Both the position numbers and the translations under genes were made by a program. Below are positions 19,993 through 29,296 of a stretch of 32,233 nt of DNA, piece by piece; positions within the stretch are counted from its first letter, which is position 1; each line of letters starts with the position of its first letter. The stretch is from Gammaproteobacteria bacterium (GTDB taxonomy: Bacteria > Pseudomonadota > Gammaproteobacteria > Pseudomonadales > Azotimanducaceae), in contig PAPD01000026.1 in NCBI GenBank assembly GCA_002708765.1, positions 1-32,233 of the forward strand, written 5' to 3'. The notes under the pieces are model-generated. The model saw nothing but the letters and a program-made list of their open reading frames with translations. It had not been told where the DNA came from and did not search any database.

Positions 19993-21124
19993 GTCTTTCC
20001 TTCATGAGCTTCACAAAATCATCAAACAAATACTGAACATCATGAGGCCCCGGGCTAGCTTCGGGGTGCCCTTGAAAACCAAAGGCCGGTAAGCTTTTAT
20101 GACGGATTCCTTGAATACTGTTATCAAATAAAGATCTATGACTAACGGTAACGGTCGACGGAAGATCGTTTTCATCAAGACAAAATCCGTGATTTTGACT
20201 TGTGATCATTACCTCTCCTGTCACAAGGTTCTGAACCGGGTGATTTGCACCGTGATGACCATGTAACATTTTTTTTGTACGCATTCCTGAAGCAAGTCCG
20301 AGAATTTGCAAACCCAGACATATCCCAAAGATAGGTAATTTTTCCGTCAACAAAGCCCGAGTGGTTTCAATTGCATATTTGCAGGGATAAGGATCTCCCG
20401 GGCCATTTGAAAGAAACACACCATCAGGGGTCAATGCCATTATTTCCTCGAAAGATGTTTTTGCAGGAACCACCAAGACCTCACAACCCCTATCAACTAG
20501 AAGCCGCAAAATATTGCTTTTGACCCCAAAATCCAATGCTACAACTTTGTATTTCTTCTCTGAAATCATTTGATACTCTTTATCAATATGCCAGCTGCCT
20601 TCATTCCAGACATAAGATTCCTGACTGCTTACTTGCTTAACTAGGTCCATCCCTTTTAGACCGGAAAATTCTCTCGCCGCAGAAATCGCTCTTTCTAGGC
20701 CAGAATCATTCAATAAAGACCCAGATATTATTGCACCTTTTTGCGAACCGCTTTCTCTTAGAATACGAGTTAGCTTACGAGTATCAATATCAGCAATTGC
20801 AACAGTCTTGTTCTGAATCAGGAATTCACTCAAGGTCATCTGACTTCGCCAGTTACTTGCTAGCTCACATAAATTTCTGATTACTAATCCGGAGGCCCAT
20901 ATCCTCGGAGACTCATTATCTTCGAGATTTATTCCAGTGTTGCCAATATGGGGGTATGTAAGAGTAATGATCTGTTTTGTATAAGAAGGATCTGTGAGGA
21001 TTTCCTGGTATCCGGTAATCGCTGTATTAAAGACAACCTCTCCAACACAAAGTCCGTCAACTCCAATCGCAGTTCCCTCGAAGATTACCCCATTTTCGAG
21101 AGCAAGTACTGCTTTGTTTTCCAA
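19985..21124 (-). CDS. carA: Carbamoyl-phosphate synthase small (glutaminase) subunit
   Basis: Hydrolyses glutamine and passes ammonia to CarB. The 379-residue protein has the N-terminal CarA domain ([21 protein letters not shown]) and a class I glutamine amidotransferase domain with the triad Cys269 (GICLGLQ), His353 and Glu355 ([14 protein letters not shown]), at the same positions as in E. coli. The start is TTG at 21124, supported by AAGGAG six bases upstream and by matching the family N-terminus; no ATG is available. A strong terminator-like hairpin lies 45 bases upstream in the dapB-carA gap. It overlaps carB by 8 bases. Confidence 0.97.
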   Translation of the reverse strand: MENKAVLALENGVIFEGTAIGVDGLCVGEVVFNTAITGYQEILTDPSYTKQIITLTYPHIGNTGINLEDNESPRIWASGLVIRNLCELASNWRSQMTLSEFLIQNKTVAIADIDTRKLTRILRESGSQKGAIISGSLLNDSGLERAISAAREFSGLKGMDLVKQVSSQESYVWNEGSWHIDKEYQMISEKKYKVVALDFGVKSNILRLLVDRGCEVLVVPAKTSFEEIMALTPDGVFLSNGPGDPYPCKYAIETTRALLTEKLPIFGICLGLQILGLASGMRTKKMLHGHHGANHPVQNLVTGEVMITSQNHGFCLDENDLPSTVTVSHRSLFDNSIQGIRHKSLPAFGFQGHPEASPGPHDVQYLFDDFVKLMKERHA

Positions 21125-21168
21125 GAAAAACTCCTTTTGTTAAGTCCCTTTGAGCAAATCGCAGCCCG

Positions 21169-21204
21169 AAAAAAAAGCGAGAGGAAAGGTTCCACCCCGC
21201 TTTT
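21169..21204 (-). terminator. Terminator/attenuator hairpin in the carA leader
   Basis: On the minus strand AAAAGCGGGG(T)GGAA pairs with TTCCTCTCGCTTTT over about 14 pairs with G-T wobbles and one bulge, followed by eight T. It lies 60 bases after dapB and 45 before carA. No promoter fits between it and carA, so carAB must be reached by read-through, which suggests attenuation rather than a simple end of transcript. Confidence 0.72.
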
Positions 21205-21264
21205 GAAGTTAAGCCAAGAGTTTAATCGACCAACAATTTCTGGTCCAGTATTGACTTCAATCTT

Positions 21265-22074
21265 TCACAACAGCTTTTTTCCTAGGACATCATCCATGCC
21301 ATAAAACCCTGAATCAATTCCAGAAACCCACTCCGCGGCGCGCAAAGCACCGGACGCGAAATTATCTCGGGTTCTAGCCTTGTGGGTAATTTCTATAGAC
21401 TCATTCTTGGCAATAAACATAACTTTATGTTCGCCCACGATGTCTCCACCTCGGATAGCATGAAATCCTATGGTCCCTGACTTCCTCGGAACATCAGAAC
21501 CGAATCGTCCATGCTCAGCAACTTTTTTGAGCTCCTTCCCAAGAATTTTCACTATATTTTCCCCCAGAGAAAGCGCTGTTCCAGACGGAGAATCAATTTT
21601 TTTACTGTGATGGTACTCAACAATCTCCACATCTACAGAGTCTCCAAGAACCTCGGCTGCAGATTCCACAAGGTTCATGATCAAATTAACGCCGAGGCTA
21701 TAATTGCTGGAGTAAACTATCGGGACAGACTTGCTGATTTCCCTTAGACGTTGCTCCCCCGAAACTTCTAATCCAGTCGTCCCAATAACCATAGGGACTT
21801 TCGCTTGATAACAAAACTCAGCATTCTTGCATGTCGCTTGAGATGTCGTAAAATCTATGGCCACATCGATATCTCTCAATACAGCTTGGAGAGAATCAGT
21901 TATTTTTACCCCCGTAGAGTCCGTTCCAGAAACAATCCCTGAATCCTCTCCTATGGACTTAATTCCCGGCTGATCAACGGCAGCAACCAAGGCAAGATTT
22001 TCAAAATCTTCTAGTCCCCGAATAAGTGCTCCTCCCATCTTTCCTGCAGCACCTAAAATTGCAACTCTCGTCAT
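21265..22074 (-). CDS. dapB: 4-hydroxy-tetrahydrodipicolinate reductase
   Basis: Reduces the dipicolinate-pathway intermediate with NAD(P)H for diaminopimelate and lysine synthesis. The 269 residues fit the family. The nucleotide-binding loop is VAILGAAGKMGG, the substrate-binding region VEYHHSKKIDSPSGTALSLGE carries the catalytic His155 and Lys159, and SSNYSLGVNL is conserved. ATG at 22074 lies 36 bases after dnaJ. The dnaJ-dapB-carA-carB order is standard in many gammaproteobacteria. Confidence 0.97.
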   Translation of the reverse strand: MTRVAILGAAGKMGGALIRGLEDFENLALVAAVDQPGIKSIGEDSGIVSGTDSTGVKITDSLQAVLRDIDVAIDFTTSQATCKNAEFCYQAKVPMVIGTTGLEVSGEQRLREISKSVPIVYSSNYSLGVNLIMNLVESAAEVLGDSVDVEIVEYHHSKKIDSPSGTALSLGENIVKILGKELKKVAEHGRFGSDVPRKSGTIGFHAIRGGDIVGEHKVMFIAKNESIEITHKARTRDNFASGALRAAEWVSGIDSGFYGMDDVLGKKLL

Positions 22075-22110
22075 TTCATTTTTCCTCGAGCATGGGTTTT
22101 TAAGCTAACA

Positions 22111-23244
22111 TTAATCTCTTAAAGTATCGACGAACCCTTTTACCTTATCAAACCAGCCCGCCTCCTGCGGTCGCTGTTTCTCACTACCATGTTTGGAAAA
22201 TTCTCTCAAAAGATCCTTCTGCTTTTCATTCAGCGAAACTGGTGTTTCTATGATTACACGGCAATATAAATCACCTATCCCACCACTTCTAACCTGGCTA
22301 ACGTTAACGCCTTTCCCACGAAGCCTAAACTGTTTTCCTGTTTGAGTTTCCGGCGGAATCTTTAGCGTAACCCGTCCATTCAAAGTTGGGACCTCAAGCT
22401 CACCCCCCAAAGCCGCATCAACAAAATTCAAGGGCACATCGCAGTAGAGATGCTCTCCTTGTCTCGCAAATATATTGTGTTCTCTTACTTCTACCTGGAC
22501 GTACAAATCCCCTGAAGGCCCACCATTGGTTCCAGCTTCGCCTTGACTAGATAGTCTGACCCTATCACCGGAATCCACACCTGGTGGTATCTTCACAGAG
22601 AGGGTTTTCTGCTCCTCGACACGGCCCTGCCCTCTGCACTTTCCACAAGGGTCACTTATCACTTTGCCCTGCCCTCTGCATCTCGGACAGGTTTGCTGAA
22701 TAGAAAATATACCCTGCCGAGCAGAGATTTGCCCTACGCCACCACACTGAACACAATCTATTGGTGCGGTTCCTTTCTTGGCCCCTGAGCCTTTGCAATC
22801 ATTGCATTGAACCAAGGTCGGGATTTTTATATTTGGATTACAGCCCTTCACCGCTTCTTCCAAATCCAAGGTCAGGACATAACGCAAGTCAGAGCCTCTG
22901 GAAGCGCCCCCTCTCTGAGCGCCCGCTCCCCCGAATATGTCTCCGAAAACATCTTCAAAAACAGAGCTAAAACTTCCTGAGCTACCAAAGCCGCCAAAAC
23001 CTCCTGAACCACCACTGCCATCGACTGCGGCATGTCCAAACTGGTCGTAGGCTTGCTTTTTCTCTTGGTCTAATAATACTTCAGCTGCCTCACTTGCCTC
23101 TTTGAATCTCTTCTCCGCCTCAGCATCATCCGGATTGCGATCAGGATGGAACTTCATAGCTAAACGACGATAAGCCTTCTTAATATCTTGTTCAGAAGAC
23201 GATTTCTGAACACCTAATACTTCGTAGTAATCTCGTTTTGCCAT
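22111..23244 (-). CDS. dnaJ: Chaperone protein DnaJ
   Basis: Hsp40 co-chaperone that delivers clients to DnaK and stimulates its ATPase. The 377 residues show a J domain (1-70) with HPD at 33-35, a Gly/Phe-rich linker ([10 protein letters not shown]), and four zinc-binding CxxCxGxG repeats: [24 protein letters not shown] and CGKCRGQG. Two C-terminal substrate-binding beta domains follow. ATG at 23244 lies in an operon after dnaK; a small perfect hairpin (AACGAA-AAG-TTCGTT on the minus strand, 23259-23273) stands 14 bases before the start and may affect its translation or the dnaK/dnaJ ratio. Confidence 0.98.
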   Translation of the reverse strand: MAKRDYYEVLGVQKSSSEQDIKKAYRRLAMKFHPDRNPDDAEAEKRFKEASEAAEVLLDQEKKQAYDQFGHAAVDGSGGSGGFGGFGSSGSFSSVFEDVFGDIFGGAGAQRGGASRGSDLRYVLTLDLEEAVKGCNPNIKIPTLVQCNDCKGSGAKKGTAPIDCVQCGGVGQISARQGIFSIQQTCPRCRGQGKVISDPCGKCRGQGRVEEQKTLSVKIPPGVDSGDRVRLSSQGEAGTNGGPSGDLYVQVEVREHNIFARQGEHLYCDVPLNFVDAALGGELEVPTLNGRVTLKIPPETQTGKQFRLRGKGVNVSQVRSGGIGDLYCRVIIETPVSLNEKQKDLLREFSKHGSEKQRPQEAGWFDKVKGFVDTLRD

Positions 23245-23258
23245 TTTTCCATCTTATG

Positions 23259-23273
23259 AACGAACTTTTCGTT
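23259..23273 (-). repeat. Small hairpin between dnaK and dnaJ
   Basis: AACGAA and TTCGTT form a perfect 6-bp inverted repeat around a 3-base loop, just upstream of the dnaJ start. It has no T-tract, so it is not a terminator; it could stabilise the dnaK message or mask the dnaJ start. A role is not shown by the sequence. Confidence 0.45.
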
Positions 23274-23315
23274 AATGACTTTTGACCAATCTAAACAGAA
23301 TACGAACGACCGATT

Positions 23316-25241
23316 CTATTTCTCGTCTTTAACTTCTTTCTCGTCTTTAACTTCTTCGAATTCCGCATCCACCGCATCAGGATTTGATTCCGAACTTCCT
23401 TCATCAGGTGCAGGATCCGGCTGCGCGTCAGTATACATTTTCTGAGCCAAAGAAGAGCTCAAATCAGTTAATTCCTTAGTCTTGGTTTCTATTTCATCTT
23501 TATCGCCAGACTTAAGAGCTTCTTCAAGTCGAGAAATGGCATTTTCTATAGCAGCTTTTTCTTCGGAGTCTACTTTTTCACCCGCTTCCTCCAAAGTTTT
23601 CCTGGTAGCATGAATAATCCCATCTGCAGTATTTCTGACAGTCACAAGTTCTTCGAATTTCTGGTCCTCTTCAGCATGAGATTCTGCATCTCGAACCATA
23701 TTCTCTATCTCCTCATCAGAAAGTCCGCTAGACGCTTTTATGACAATCGATTGCTCTTTCCCAGTGGCTTTATCTTTCGCAGACACGTTCAGAATACCAT
23801 TGGCATCCAGATCGAAACTAACTTCGATTTGCGGAGTTCCGCGCGGCGCCGGAGGAATTTCTGCCAGATCAAACTGACCTAGTGATTTATTTTGTCCGGC
23901 TTGTTTCCTTTCTCCCTGCAACACATGAATAGTTACTGCCGGCTGATTGTCCTCTGCGGTCGAAAACACCTGCGACTTTTGTGTCGGAATAGTTGTATTC
24001 TTGTCTATGAGAGAACTCATAACCCCTCCCATGGTTTCAATGCCCAAGGATAAGGGGGTAACATCGAGCAACAAGACATCTTTGACATCTCCTGAAAGCA
24101 CCGCCCCTTGAATTGATGCTCCCAATGCCACAGCTTCATCAGGATTTACATCTTTTCGGGGTTCTTTTCCGAAAAATTCCTTCACCCTGGCTTGGACTAG
24201 AGGCATCCGGGTCTGCCCGCCTACCAAAATAATGTCATCAATTTGGGAGACTCCTAAATCAGCATCTTTCAAAGCAATCCTTAAAGGCTCCAAAGTTCGC
24301 TCTACAAGATCCTCGACAAGAGATTCCAACTTCGATTGAGTAACCTTAATCACTAGGTGTTTTGGTCCAGCATTATCTGCAGTTATATAAGGAAGATTAA
24401 CTTCTGTCTGCCCACTACTAGACAACTCGATCTTGGCTTTCTCAGCTGCTTCTTTTAAACGCTGAAGAGCTAAAGGATCGCTATGGAGGTCCATTCCATG
24501 GTCCTTCTTAAACTCATCGGCCAGATAATCAATTAAACGAAGATCGAAATCCTCTCCCCCCAAAAAGGTATCTCCATTAGTAGAAAGAACCTCAAATTGT
24601 TTTTCTCCATCCACGTCTGCAATTTCTATTATCGAAATATCAAACGTACCACCTCCCAAATCATAAACCGCTATTGTGGAATCGCCGGTAGCCTTATCCA
24701 TCCCATAGGCTAGAGCTGCCGCGGTTGGTTCATTAATAATTCGCTTAACATCCAGCCCTGCGATTTTTCCAGCATCTTTAGTCGCCTGCCTCTGAGAATC
24801 ATTGAAATATGCTGGAACGGTGATAACCGCTTCCTCAACTCCTTCTCCCAGATAATCTTCAGCGGTTTTTTTCATTTTTGCTAAAACTTGTGCCGATACC
24901 TGAGGTGGAGCTATTTTTTCTCCCTTAACCTCCACCCAGGCGTCACCGTTCTCTGCCTTGGAAATACTATAGGGCACCATTTTTATATCTCTTTGAACGA
25001 CCTCATCATCGAATTGCCTTCCTATAAGACGCTTTACAGCATACAGGGTGTTTATGGGGTTAGTGACCGACTGCCGTTTAGCCGATTGCCCTACCAGAAT
25101 TTCACCCTCTTCTGCATACCCTACGACTGAGGGCGTTGTTCTATCACCCTCCGAATTCTCTATAATCCTGGATTCAGTTCCTTCGAGAACAGCAACACAA
25201 GAGTTTGTTGTTCCGAGATCTATGCCAATAATCTTTCCCAT
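23316..25241 (-). CDS. dnaK: Chaperone protein DnaK (Hsp70)
   Basis: ATP-driven chaperone that folds and disaggregates client proteins with DnaJ and GrpE. The actin-like ATPase domain starts [13 protein letters not shown] and includes [31 protein letters not shown] and [10 protein letters not shown]. The interdomain linker reads [13 protein letters not shown], and a substrate-binding domain and helical lid follow. I place the start at ATG 25241 (641 residues), because it gives the family [14 protein letters not shown] and has GGAG six bases upstream; an ATG four codons earlier (25253) is possible. The C-terminus is odd: the conserved EEVKDEK tail is duplicated ([12 protein letters not shown]) by an exact 18-bp tandem repeat. 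It lies between grpE and dnaJ. Confidence 0.97.
   Translation of the reverse strand: MGKIIGIDLGTTNSCVAVLEGTESRIIENSEGDRTTPSVVGYAEEGEILVGQSAKRQSVTNPINTLYAVKRLIGRQFDDEVVQRDIKMVPYSISKAENGDAWVEVKGEKIAPPQVSAQVLAKMKKTAEDYLGEGVEEAVITVPAYFNDSQRQATKDAGKIAGLDVKRIINEPTAAALAYGMDKATGDSTIAVYDLGGGTFDISIIEIADVDGEKQFEVLSTNGDTFLGGEDFDLRLIDYLADEFKKDHGMDLHSDPLALQRLKEAAEKAKIELSSSGQTEVNLPYITADNAGPKHLVIKVTQSKLESLVEDLVERTLEPLRIALKDADLGVSQIDDIILVGGQTRMPLVQARVKEFFGKEPRKDVNPDEAVALGASIQGAVLSGDVKDVLLLDVTPLSLGIETMGGVMSSLIDKNTTIPTQKSQVFSTAEDNQPAVTIHVLQGERKQAGQNKSLGQFDLAEIPPAPRGTPQIEVSFDLDANGILNVSAKDKATGKEQSIVIKASSGLSDEEIENMVRDAESHAEEDQKFEELVTVRNTADGIIHATRKTLEEAGEKVDSEEKAAIENAISRLEEALKSGDKDEIETKTKELTDLSSSLAQKMYTDAQPDPAPDEGSSESNPDAVDAEFEEVKDEKEVKDEK
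23319..23354 (-). repeat. 18-bp tandem duplication at the 3' end of dnaK
   Basis: Positions 23319-23336 and 23337-23354 are identical (TTTCTCGTCTTTAACTTC on the plus strand). In frame they encode EVKDEK twice, directly before the stop codon. Confidence 0.95.
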
Positions 25242-25260
25242 TTTTTTCTCCATTTATTCT

Positions 25261-25318
25261 CGATACAAAACCGACTAAAGACCTTACTTAATCAATTCGC
25301 AGTTTAAGAGTATCGGTT
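25261..25318 (-). promoter_or_regulatory. Overlapping inverted repeats in the grpE-dnaK gap
   Basis: Two 6-bp inverted repeats share one arm. CGATAC (25261-25266) can pair with GTATCG (25310-25315), and AACCGA (25269-25274) with TCGGTT (25313-25318). The pairings overlap by three bases and so exclude each other in RNA. They frame the region just upstream of dnaK and could be alternative leader structures, but stems this short may be chance. Confidence 0.3.
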
Positions 25319-25327
25319 AACAATTAA

Positions 25328-25960
25328 TTATTCGTCGTCGCTGCCTTTAACAACCATCACCATGGCGGCTCGAAGCAAACGATCTTGTATCTTCCAGCCT
25401 TTCTGGACTACAGCCGCCACCGAATTGGGTTCCATATCACTATTTTCTACCATAGACATGGCCTGGTGTTCAGAGGGATTAAAGGGCTCCCCTAGGGGAT
25501 CAATCGAAGTAACCCCTTCTTTACCTAGCACATCGACCAACAACTTATGACAAAGGCTGACACCTTCACTTATCGCATCGGAATTAAGATCCTGTTCAGC
25601 GACCCCTATCTCGGATGCTTTTTCCAAACTGTCAATGACGGGAAGCAGATTCTGGAGGAATTTCTCTAGTCCATATTTGTGAGCGCTTTCAATCTCCCTA
25701 GCAGTCCTTTTTCGCATGTTTTGCATTTCAGCCTCAGCTCTTAGGGCCGCATCTTTGTGCTTTTCTATCTCCAAAAGCACATTTTCAAGTTCAGAGGCTA
25801 TACTCTCGGGAGTTTCATCTTCTCCACTGACTTCTTCATCTGATTCGGAAGTGGTCTGGTTGATTTCAACAGACTCTCCCTCTAGCGCTTCTTTTTCTGA
25901 GTCTTCTTTTTCTACCTGATCTTCATCTGAATCTACCATCGAATTATTTCCGTAATACAT
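25328..25960 (-). CDS. grpE: Nucleotide exchange factor GrpE
   Basis: Homodimeric exchange factor that releases ADP from DnaK and can act as a thermosensor. The 210 residues comprise a disordered acidic N-terminal stretch (1-50), a long coiled-coil (about 52-110, with RAEAEMQNMRKRTAREIESAHKYG), and the C-terminal beta domain with FNPSEHQAMSMVE and VVQKGWKIQDRLLRAAMVMV. ATG at 25960 is used; ATG at 25939 is possible. Neither has a strong Shine-Dalgarno. It lies 63 bases after hrcA and 74 before the first dnaK ATG. Confidence 0.96.
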   Translation of the reverse strand: MYYGNNSMVDSDEDQVEKEDSEKEALEGESVEINQTTSESDEEVSGEDETPESIASELENVLLEIEKHKDAALRAEAEMQNMRKRTAREIESAHKYGLEKFLQNLLPVIDSLEKASEIGVAEQDLNSDAISEGVSLCHKLLVDVLGKEGVTSIDPLGEPFNPSEHQAMSMVENSDMEPNSVAAVVQKGWKIQDRLLRAAMVMVVKGSDDE

Positions 25961-26023
25961 ATCACTTATGATCTTTATATGGGGACCAAATCAGAGCATT
26001 CAAGTACTTATGATCAAATATCG

Positions 26024-27067
26024 TTATTTTTTATGGGCCTCCAAGGCGGCACTAAGAATTTTTGAGGTAGCATCAACAATAGAGATTACTCTATCGTATT
26101 GCATACGAGTGGGGCCAATGACCCCCAATACGCCCACCAAATCACCGTCAACGCGATAGGGAGAAGTAACAACGGAACATTCCCCAAGGACATCATAACC
26201 GGACTCATTGCCAATGAAGAGCTGAACTCCATCAGAATTCATGCATCGATCAAGCAAATGCAAAATATCCCCTTTCATGGAAATAGCCTGGAAAAGCAGA
26301 CGAACATCCTCTAGCGCTTGATTTGTCGTCAACAAATTTTCCTGGCCATTTATTACGTAGTCATTTGAAAAATCGGGATCAAACGCTTTATCAGCAATTT
26401 CTATGGTCGCCTGCATTAAGCTACTGATATTATCCCGATCAATTTTCATCGAGCCTACCAACCGCCCCTGGATATCGCTTAACGGTGCTCCAGAAAAATT
26501 TGAATTCATATAATTAGAAGCTTCCCGAAGTTGGGATTCGGTATAACATTCTTTGGTATAAATGACCCTGTTCTGGACTTCATGGTCATCAAGGACCAAG
26601 ATTATAAGGACTCTGTTCCCCTCCAGACTCAAAAAATCTACCTGACGCAAGGTTGCCTGATTTTTTTTCGGCAAAGTCACCAACCCTGCCATTCTTGAAA
26701 ACTCTGATAACATTACTGACGCTGACTCAACTAACTCTTTAGAAGATAAATCGGGGTCTAGCGTTCTATTAAGACTAGCCAGATCATACTCAGCAAGAGG
26801 ATTAACATTAATTAGGCTGTCCACAAAAAATCTATAGCCCAAGGAAGTTGGAACTTTCCCAGCCGACGCATGAGGAGAGCTAACATAGCCCAACTCTTCC
26901 AAGTCAGCCATGATATTGCGCACAGTAGCTGAGCTTACCTGCACTTCAGAAGATCCAGCTAAAATTTTGGAGGCGACAGGCTGGCCTCCCTCTATATACT
27001 TTTCAACGAGAGAGTTCAGTAGAATCTTAGCCTTTTCGTTTAAAGGATCTGACAAACCTATTACCAA
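26024..27067 (-). CDS. hrcA: Heat-inducible transcription repressor HrcA
   Basis: HrcA is the repressor that binds CIRCE operators of groE and dnaK operons and needs GroEL for activity. The 347 residues match the family: winged-helix N-terminus (VSSATVRNIMADLEELGYVSSPHASAGKVPT, about 44-74), a central GAF-like region, and the C-terminal signature GVIGPTRMQYDRVISIVDATS. The start is TTG at 27067, forced by a TGA codon immediately before it; the Shine-Dalgarno is poor. It heads the hrcA-grpE-dnaK-dnaJ operon and is divergent from recN. I found no CIRCE inverted repeat in the gaps upstream of hrcA, grpE or dnaK, so its targets may lie elsewhere, for example at groESL. Confidence 0.95.
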   Translation of the reverse strand: MVIGLSDPLNEKAKILLNSLVEKYIEGGQPVASKILAGSSEVQVSSATVRNIMADLEELGYVSSPHASAGKVPTSLGYRFFVDSLINVNPLAEYDLASLNRTLDPDLSSKELVESASVMLSEFSRMAGLVTLPKKNQATLRQVDFLSLEGNRVLIILVLDDHEVQNRVIYTKECYTESQLREASNYMNSNFSGAPLSDIQGRLVGSMKIDRDNISSLMQATIEIADKAFDPDFSNDYVINGQENLLTTNQALEDVRLLFQAISMKGDILHLLDRCMNSDGVQLFIGNESGYDVLGECSVVTSPYRVDGDLVGVLGVIGPTRMQYDRVISIVDATSKILSAALEAHKK

Positions 27068-27088
27068 ATCACATTTTTCTGCAGATTC

Positions 27089-27118
27089 ATAGTAAACTAA
27101 CTGCTAGAAAGTACTCAA
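27089..27118 (-). promoter_or_regulatory. Candidate promoter for hrcA-grpE-dnaK
   Basis: On the minus strand TTGAGT, an 18-base spacer and TACTAT form a fair sigma-70-like promoter in the hrcA-recN divergent gap, about 20 bases before hrcA. No sigma-32 consensus or CIRCE was recognised around it. Confidence 0.4.
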
Positions 27119-27169
27119 TGAATTAATATCTATCAAGAAAAAAGCGCTACGCAAAAGGAACATTAGAGT

Positions 27170-28831
27170 TTGTTAACTAACCTTGACATCAAATCGCTTA
27201 AGCTGGTTGATCACATTTCTCTTGAAATAAGAGAAGGGATGAATGTTATTACTGGAGAAACGGGAGCAGGGAAATCGATTCTGCTAGGAGCACTTGGCTT
27301 GGCGCTAGGCGAAAGAGCTGATGCATCTCTAATTCAAACCAACGAGGAAAAAACGGAGATTAGCGCTAGATTTGAACTCGAGCAGCAACCCACTGCTTTA
27401 AAGTGGCTGCAGAATAAAGCCCTGGATGACGGGACTCTTTGTATACTTCGTCGAATAATACCCAAGCAAGGCTCGTCTAAAGCATTTATTAACGGAAGCC
27501 CCACAACGCTTTCGGAGCTAAAGACATTTAGCCAGATGCTACTTGATGTGCATTCCCAGCACGAGCATCAATTGCTCCTTAAAAAGAATCATCAACTAAA
27601 ACTGATCGATAAATTTGGAGACCTCGAAAATCTTCTAGCCAAAACCTCTGAGAATTTCAAAAAAATGCGGGAAATTGAAATAGCTCTCGAAGAATTTCTC
27701 ACGAACCAAGAAACGCACCAAGCCAACGAACAATTGTTGCGCTATCAATTAGAAGAACTTGCAAAGCTCGATATCCAAGAAGGAGAAACCGAATCACTGG
27801 AATCCACCTACAAAGAACTCGAAACCGCCTCTAAAAATAAGGAAAAGATAAAGGAAGCTATAGCGATACTCAGTGGCGAGCAAGATAGAAATCTAGGGTC
27901 ACTGCTGAACAAGTCAATTAAAGACCTGGAGAGCGTTGATAGTGAACGCTTACTACAATCCAAGGAAATGCTAAAGTCGGCTTATATCCAGATAGAGGAA
28001 GCATCTAGCGATCTATCTCTGTTCCTAGATAATTTCGACACAAATATTGGAAGGCTAGAAGAAATTGAAGATCGTCTAGGAAAAATTTACGAAATTTCCA
28101 GAAAACATAAGGTACAACCGGAAGAGCTAGTCGAACTTTCCGATTCCTTAGAAAAAGCTGTTTTAAAGATAGACTCTTTGGAAACAGGTTATCAGGAACT
28201 TTCAAACTCGTTGGAAACAGCAAAAACTACTTTTTTTGCAAATTCCAAACTCCTGTCAACGGCCCGAGTGAAAGCAGGACACAGACTAGAAAAGAAAGTC
28301 ACTCAAAGCTTACGAAGTCTAGGAATGGAGGGAGCAATATTTAAGGTCAATATAACTCAAGAAAAAAACGTCTCGGCTCACGGGACCGATGACCTAGAGT
28401 TTTTAATTTCAACTTTACCAAAGGAAGAGCCCAAACCACTCCATAAAATTGCCTCAGGCGGAGAGTTGTCTAGAATTAGTCTCGCAATTCAGGTCGCAAC
28501 GACTTCAGGTAAAGATACCCCAACAATCGTTTTCGATGAAATAGACGCGGGGATCGGCGGCCCCACCGCTGAAGTGGTAGGCAATTTACTCCAACAACTT
28601 GGTCTTCGCACACAGGTAATATGTGTTACTCATCTTGCCCAAGTCGCCGCAAAAGGCGAGACCCAATACTTGGTCTCAAAAGATTTCCGGAACGGAGATC
28701 TTTATACCAGCGTAACCGAGCTAGATGAAGAAAACCGCATCAAAGAAATATCTAGAATGATAGGGGGTATAGAGGAAACAGCTCAGTCGCTTTTGCACGC
28801 TAAGGCAATACTGAACAAGTCAAAACCTTAA
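27170..28831 (+). CDS. recN: DNA repair protein RecN
   Basis: SMC-like ATPase recruited to double-strand breaks, where it tethers DNA during RecA-dependent repair. The 553 residues show Walker A GETGAGKS (29-36), two coiled-coil arms around a central region (about 150-360), the ABC signature ASGGELSRISLAIQV, and Walker B TIVFDEIDAGIGG followed by CVTHLAQVAAKG. The start is TTG at 27170: a TAG lies two codons upstream, and the next ATG would remove the first strand of the ATPase fold. AAGGA lies ten bases upstream. recN is LexA-controlled in E. coli, but I saw no CTGT-N8-ACAG box in the 102-base gap shared with hrcA. It ends one base before the fur stop on the other strand. Confidence 0.96.
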   Translation: MLTNLDIKSLKLVDHISLEIREGMNVITGETGAGKSILLGALGLALGERADASLIQTNEEKTEISARFELEQQPTALKWLQNKALDDGTLCILRRIIPKQGSSKAFINGSPTTLSELKTFSQMLLDVHSQHEHQLLLKKNHQLKLIDKFGDLENLLAKTSENFKKMREIEIALEEFLTNQETHQANEQLLRYQLEELAKLDIQEGETESLESTYKELETASKNKEKIKEAIAILSGEQDRNLGSLLNKSIKDLESVDSERLLQSKEMLKSAYIQIEEASSDLSLFLDNFDTNIGRLEEIEDRLGKIYEISRKHKVQPEELVELSDSLEKAVLKIDSLETGYQELSNSLETAKTTFFANSKLLSTARVKAGHRLEKKVTQSLRSLGMEGAIFKVNITQEKNVSAHGTDDLEFLISTLPKEEPKPLHKIASGGELSRISLAIQVATTSGKDTPTIVFDEIDAGIGGPTAEVVGNLLQQLGLRTQVICVTHLAQVAAKGETQYLVSKDFRNGDLYTSVTELDEENRIKEISRMIGGIEETAQSLLHAKAILNKSKP

Positions 28832-28832
28832 T

Positions 28833-29246
28833 TCACTTACAATTAGCACATAATCCGTACATATTCAGATGGTGATCAGTCAATTCAAAGCCCAGCTCGA
28901 TTGCTATCTCCTTTTGACGCGTTTCGATCTTATCGTCCGAGAACTCTTCTACTTTGCCGCACCTTTGACAGACAATATGATCGTGGTGCTCCTCGGACGA
29001 TAATTCAAAGACTGCGTGACCTCCTTCAAAGTTGTGCCTTGTTACCAATCCGGCCTGTTCGAACTGTGTCAGCACTCGATACACGGTCGCCAATCCAATT
29101 TCTTCATCAGCAGAAATCAGCATCTTGTATACATCTTCCGCACTAACATGCTGGGTTTCAGTATCCTCGAGCACCTGCAAGATCTTTATGCGAGGAAGAG
29201 TAATCTTTAATCCAGCTTCTTTAAGTTCCTTGCCTCTTTCCGGCAT
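28833..29246 (-). CDS. fur: Ferric uptake regulator Fur
   Basis: Iron-responsive repressor of iron uptake genes. The 137 residues align closely with gammaproteobacterial Fur: winged helix with AGLKITLPRIKIL, HVSAEDVY and the recognition helix EIGLATVYRVLTQFEQAGLV, then the metal segment HHDH (87-90). Structural zinc cysteines are Cys93 and Cys96 (CQRC) plus a C-terminal pair Cys133 and Cys136 (CANC). These features favour Fur over Zur or PerR. ATG at 29246 has AGAGG about five bases upstream. It is divergent from bamE and tail to tail with recN. Confidence 0.96.
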   Translation of the reverse strand: MPERGKELKEAGLKITLPRIKILQVLEDTETQHVSAEDVYKMLISADEEIGLATVYRVLTQFEQAGLVTRHNFEGGHAVFELSSEEHHDHIVCQRCGKVEEFSDDKIETRQKEIAIELGFELTDHHLNMYGLCANCK

Positions 29247-29281
29247 TTTTTCCTCTTTAGCTCTCTTTCTTAGATTTAATA

Positions 29282-29296
29282 CTTTCTTAAAGAAAG
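29282..29296. promoter_or_regulatory. 15-bp palindrome in the fur-bamE divergent promoter region
   Basis: CTTTCTT-A-AAGAAAG is a perfect inverted repeat with a 1-base centre, placed between the fur and bamE starts. Further copies of the half-site (TTTCTTAG, AAGAAAG) flank it on both sides. It could be an operator. It does not closely match the GATAATGATAATCATTATC Fur box, so Fur autoregulation cannot be claimed. Confidence 0.45.

Noticed and set aside
21186-21202. GGGGTGGAACC in the carA leader resembles the T-box antiterminator motif
   Set aside because: T-boxes are not typical of Gammaproteobacteria, no specifier stem was found, and the bases are explained by the terminator stem itself.
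27068-27169. GAGTACTTT near hrcA considered as half of a CIRCE element
   Set aside because: The second half (TTAGCACTC at 9 bases) is missing and the half-site has mismatches.
27068-27169. LexA (SOS) box upstream of recN
   Set aside because: No CTGT-N8-ACAG pattern is present in the gap.
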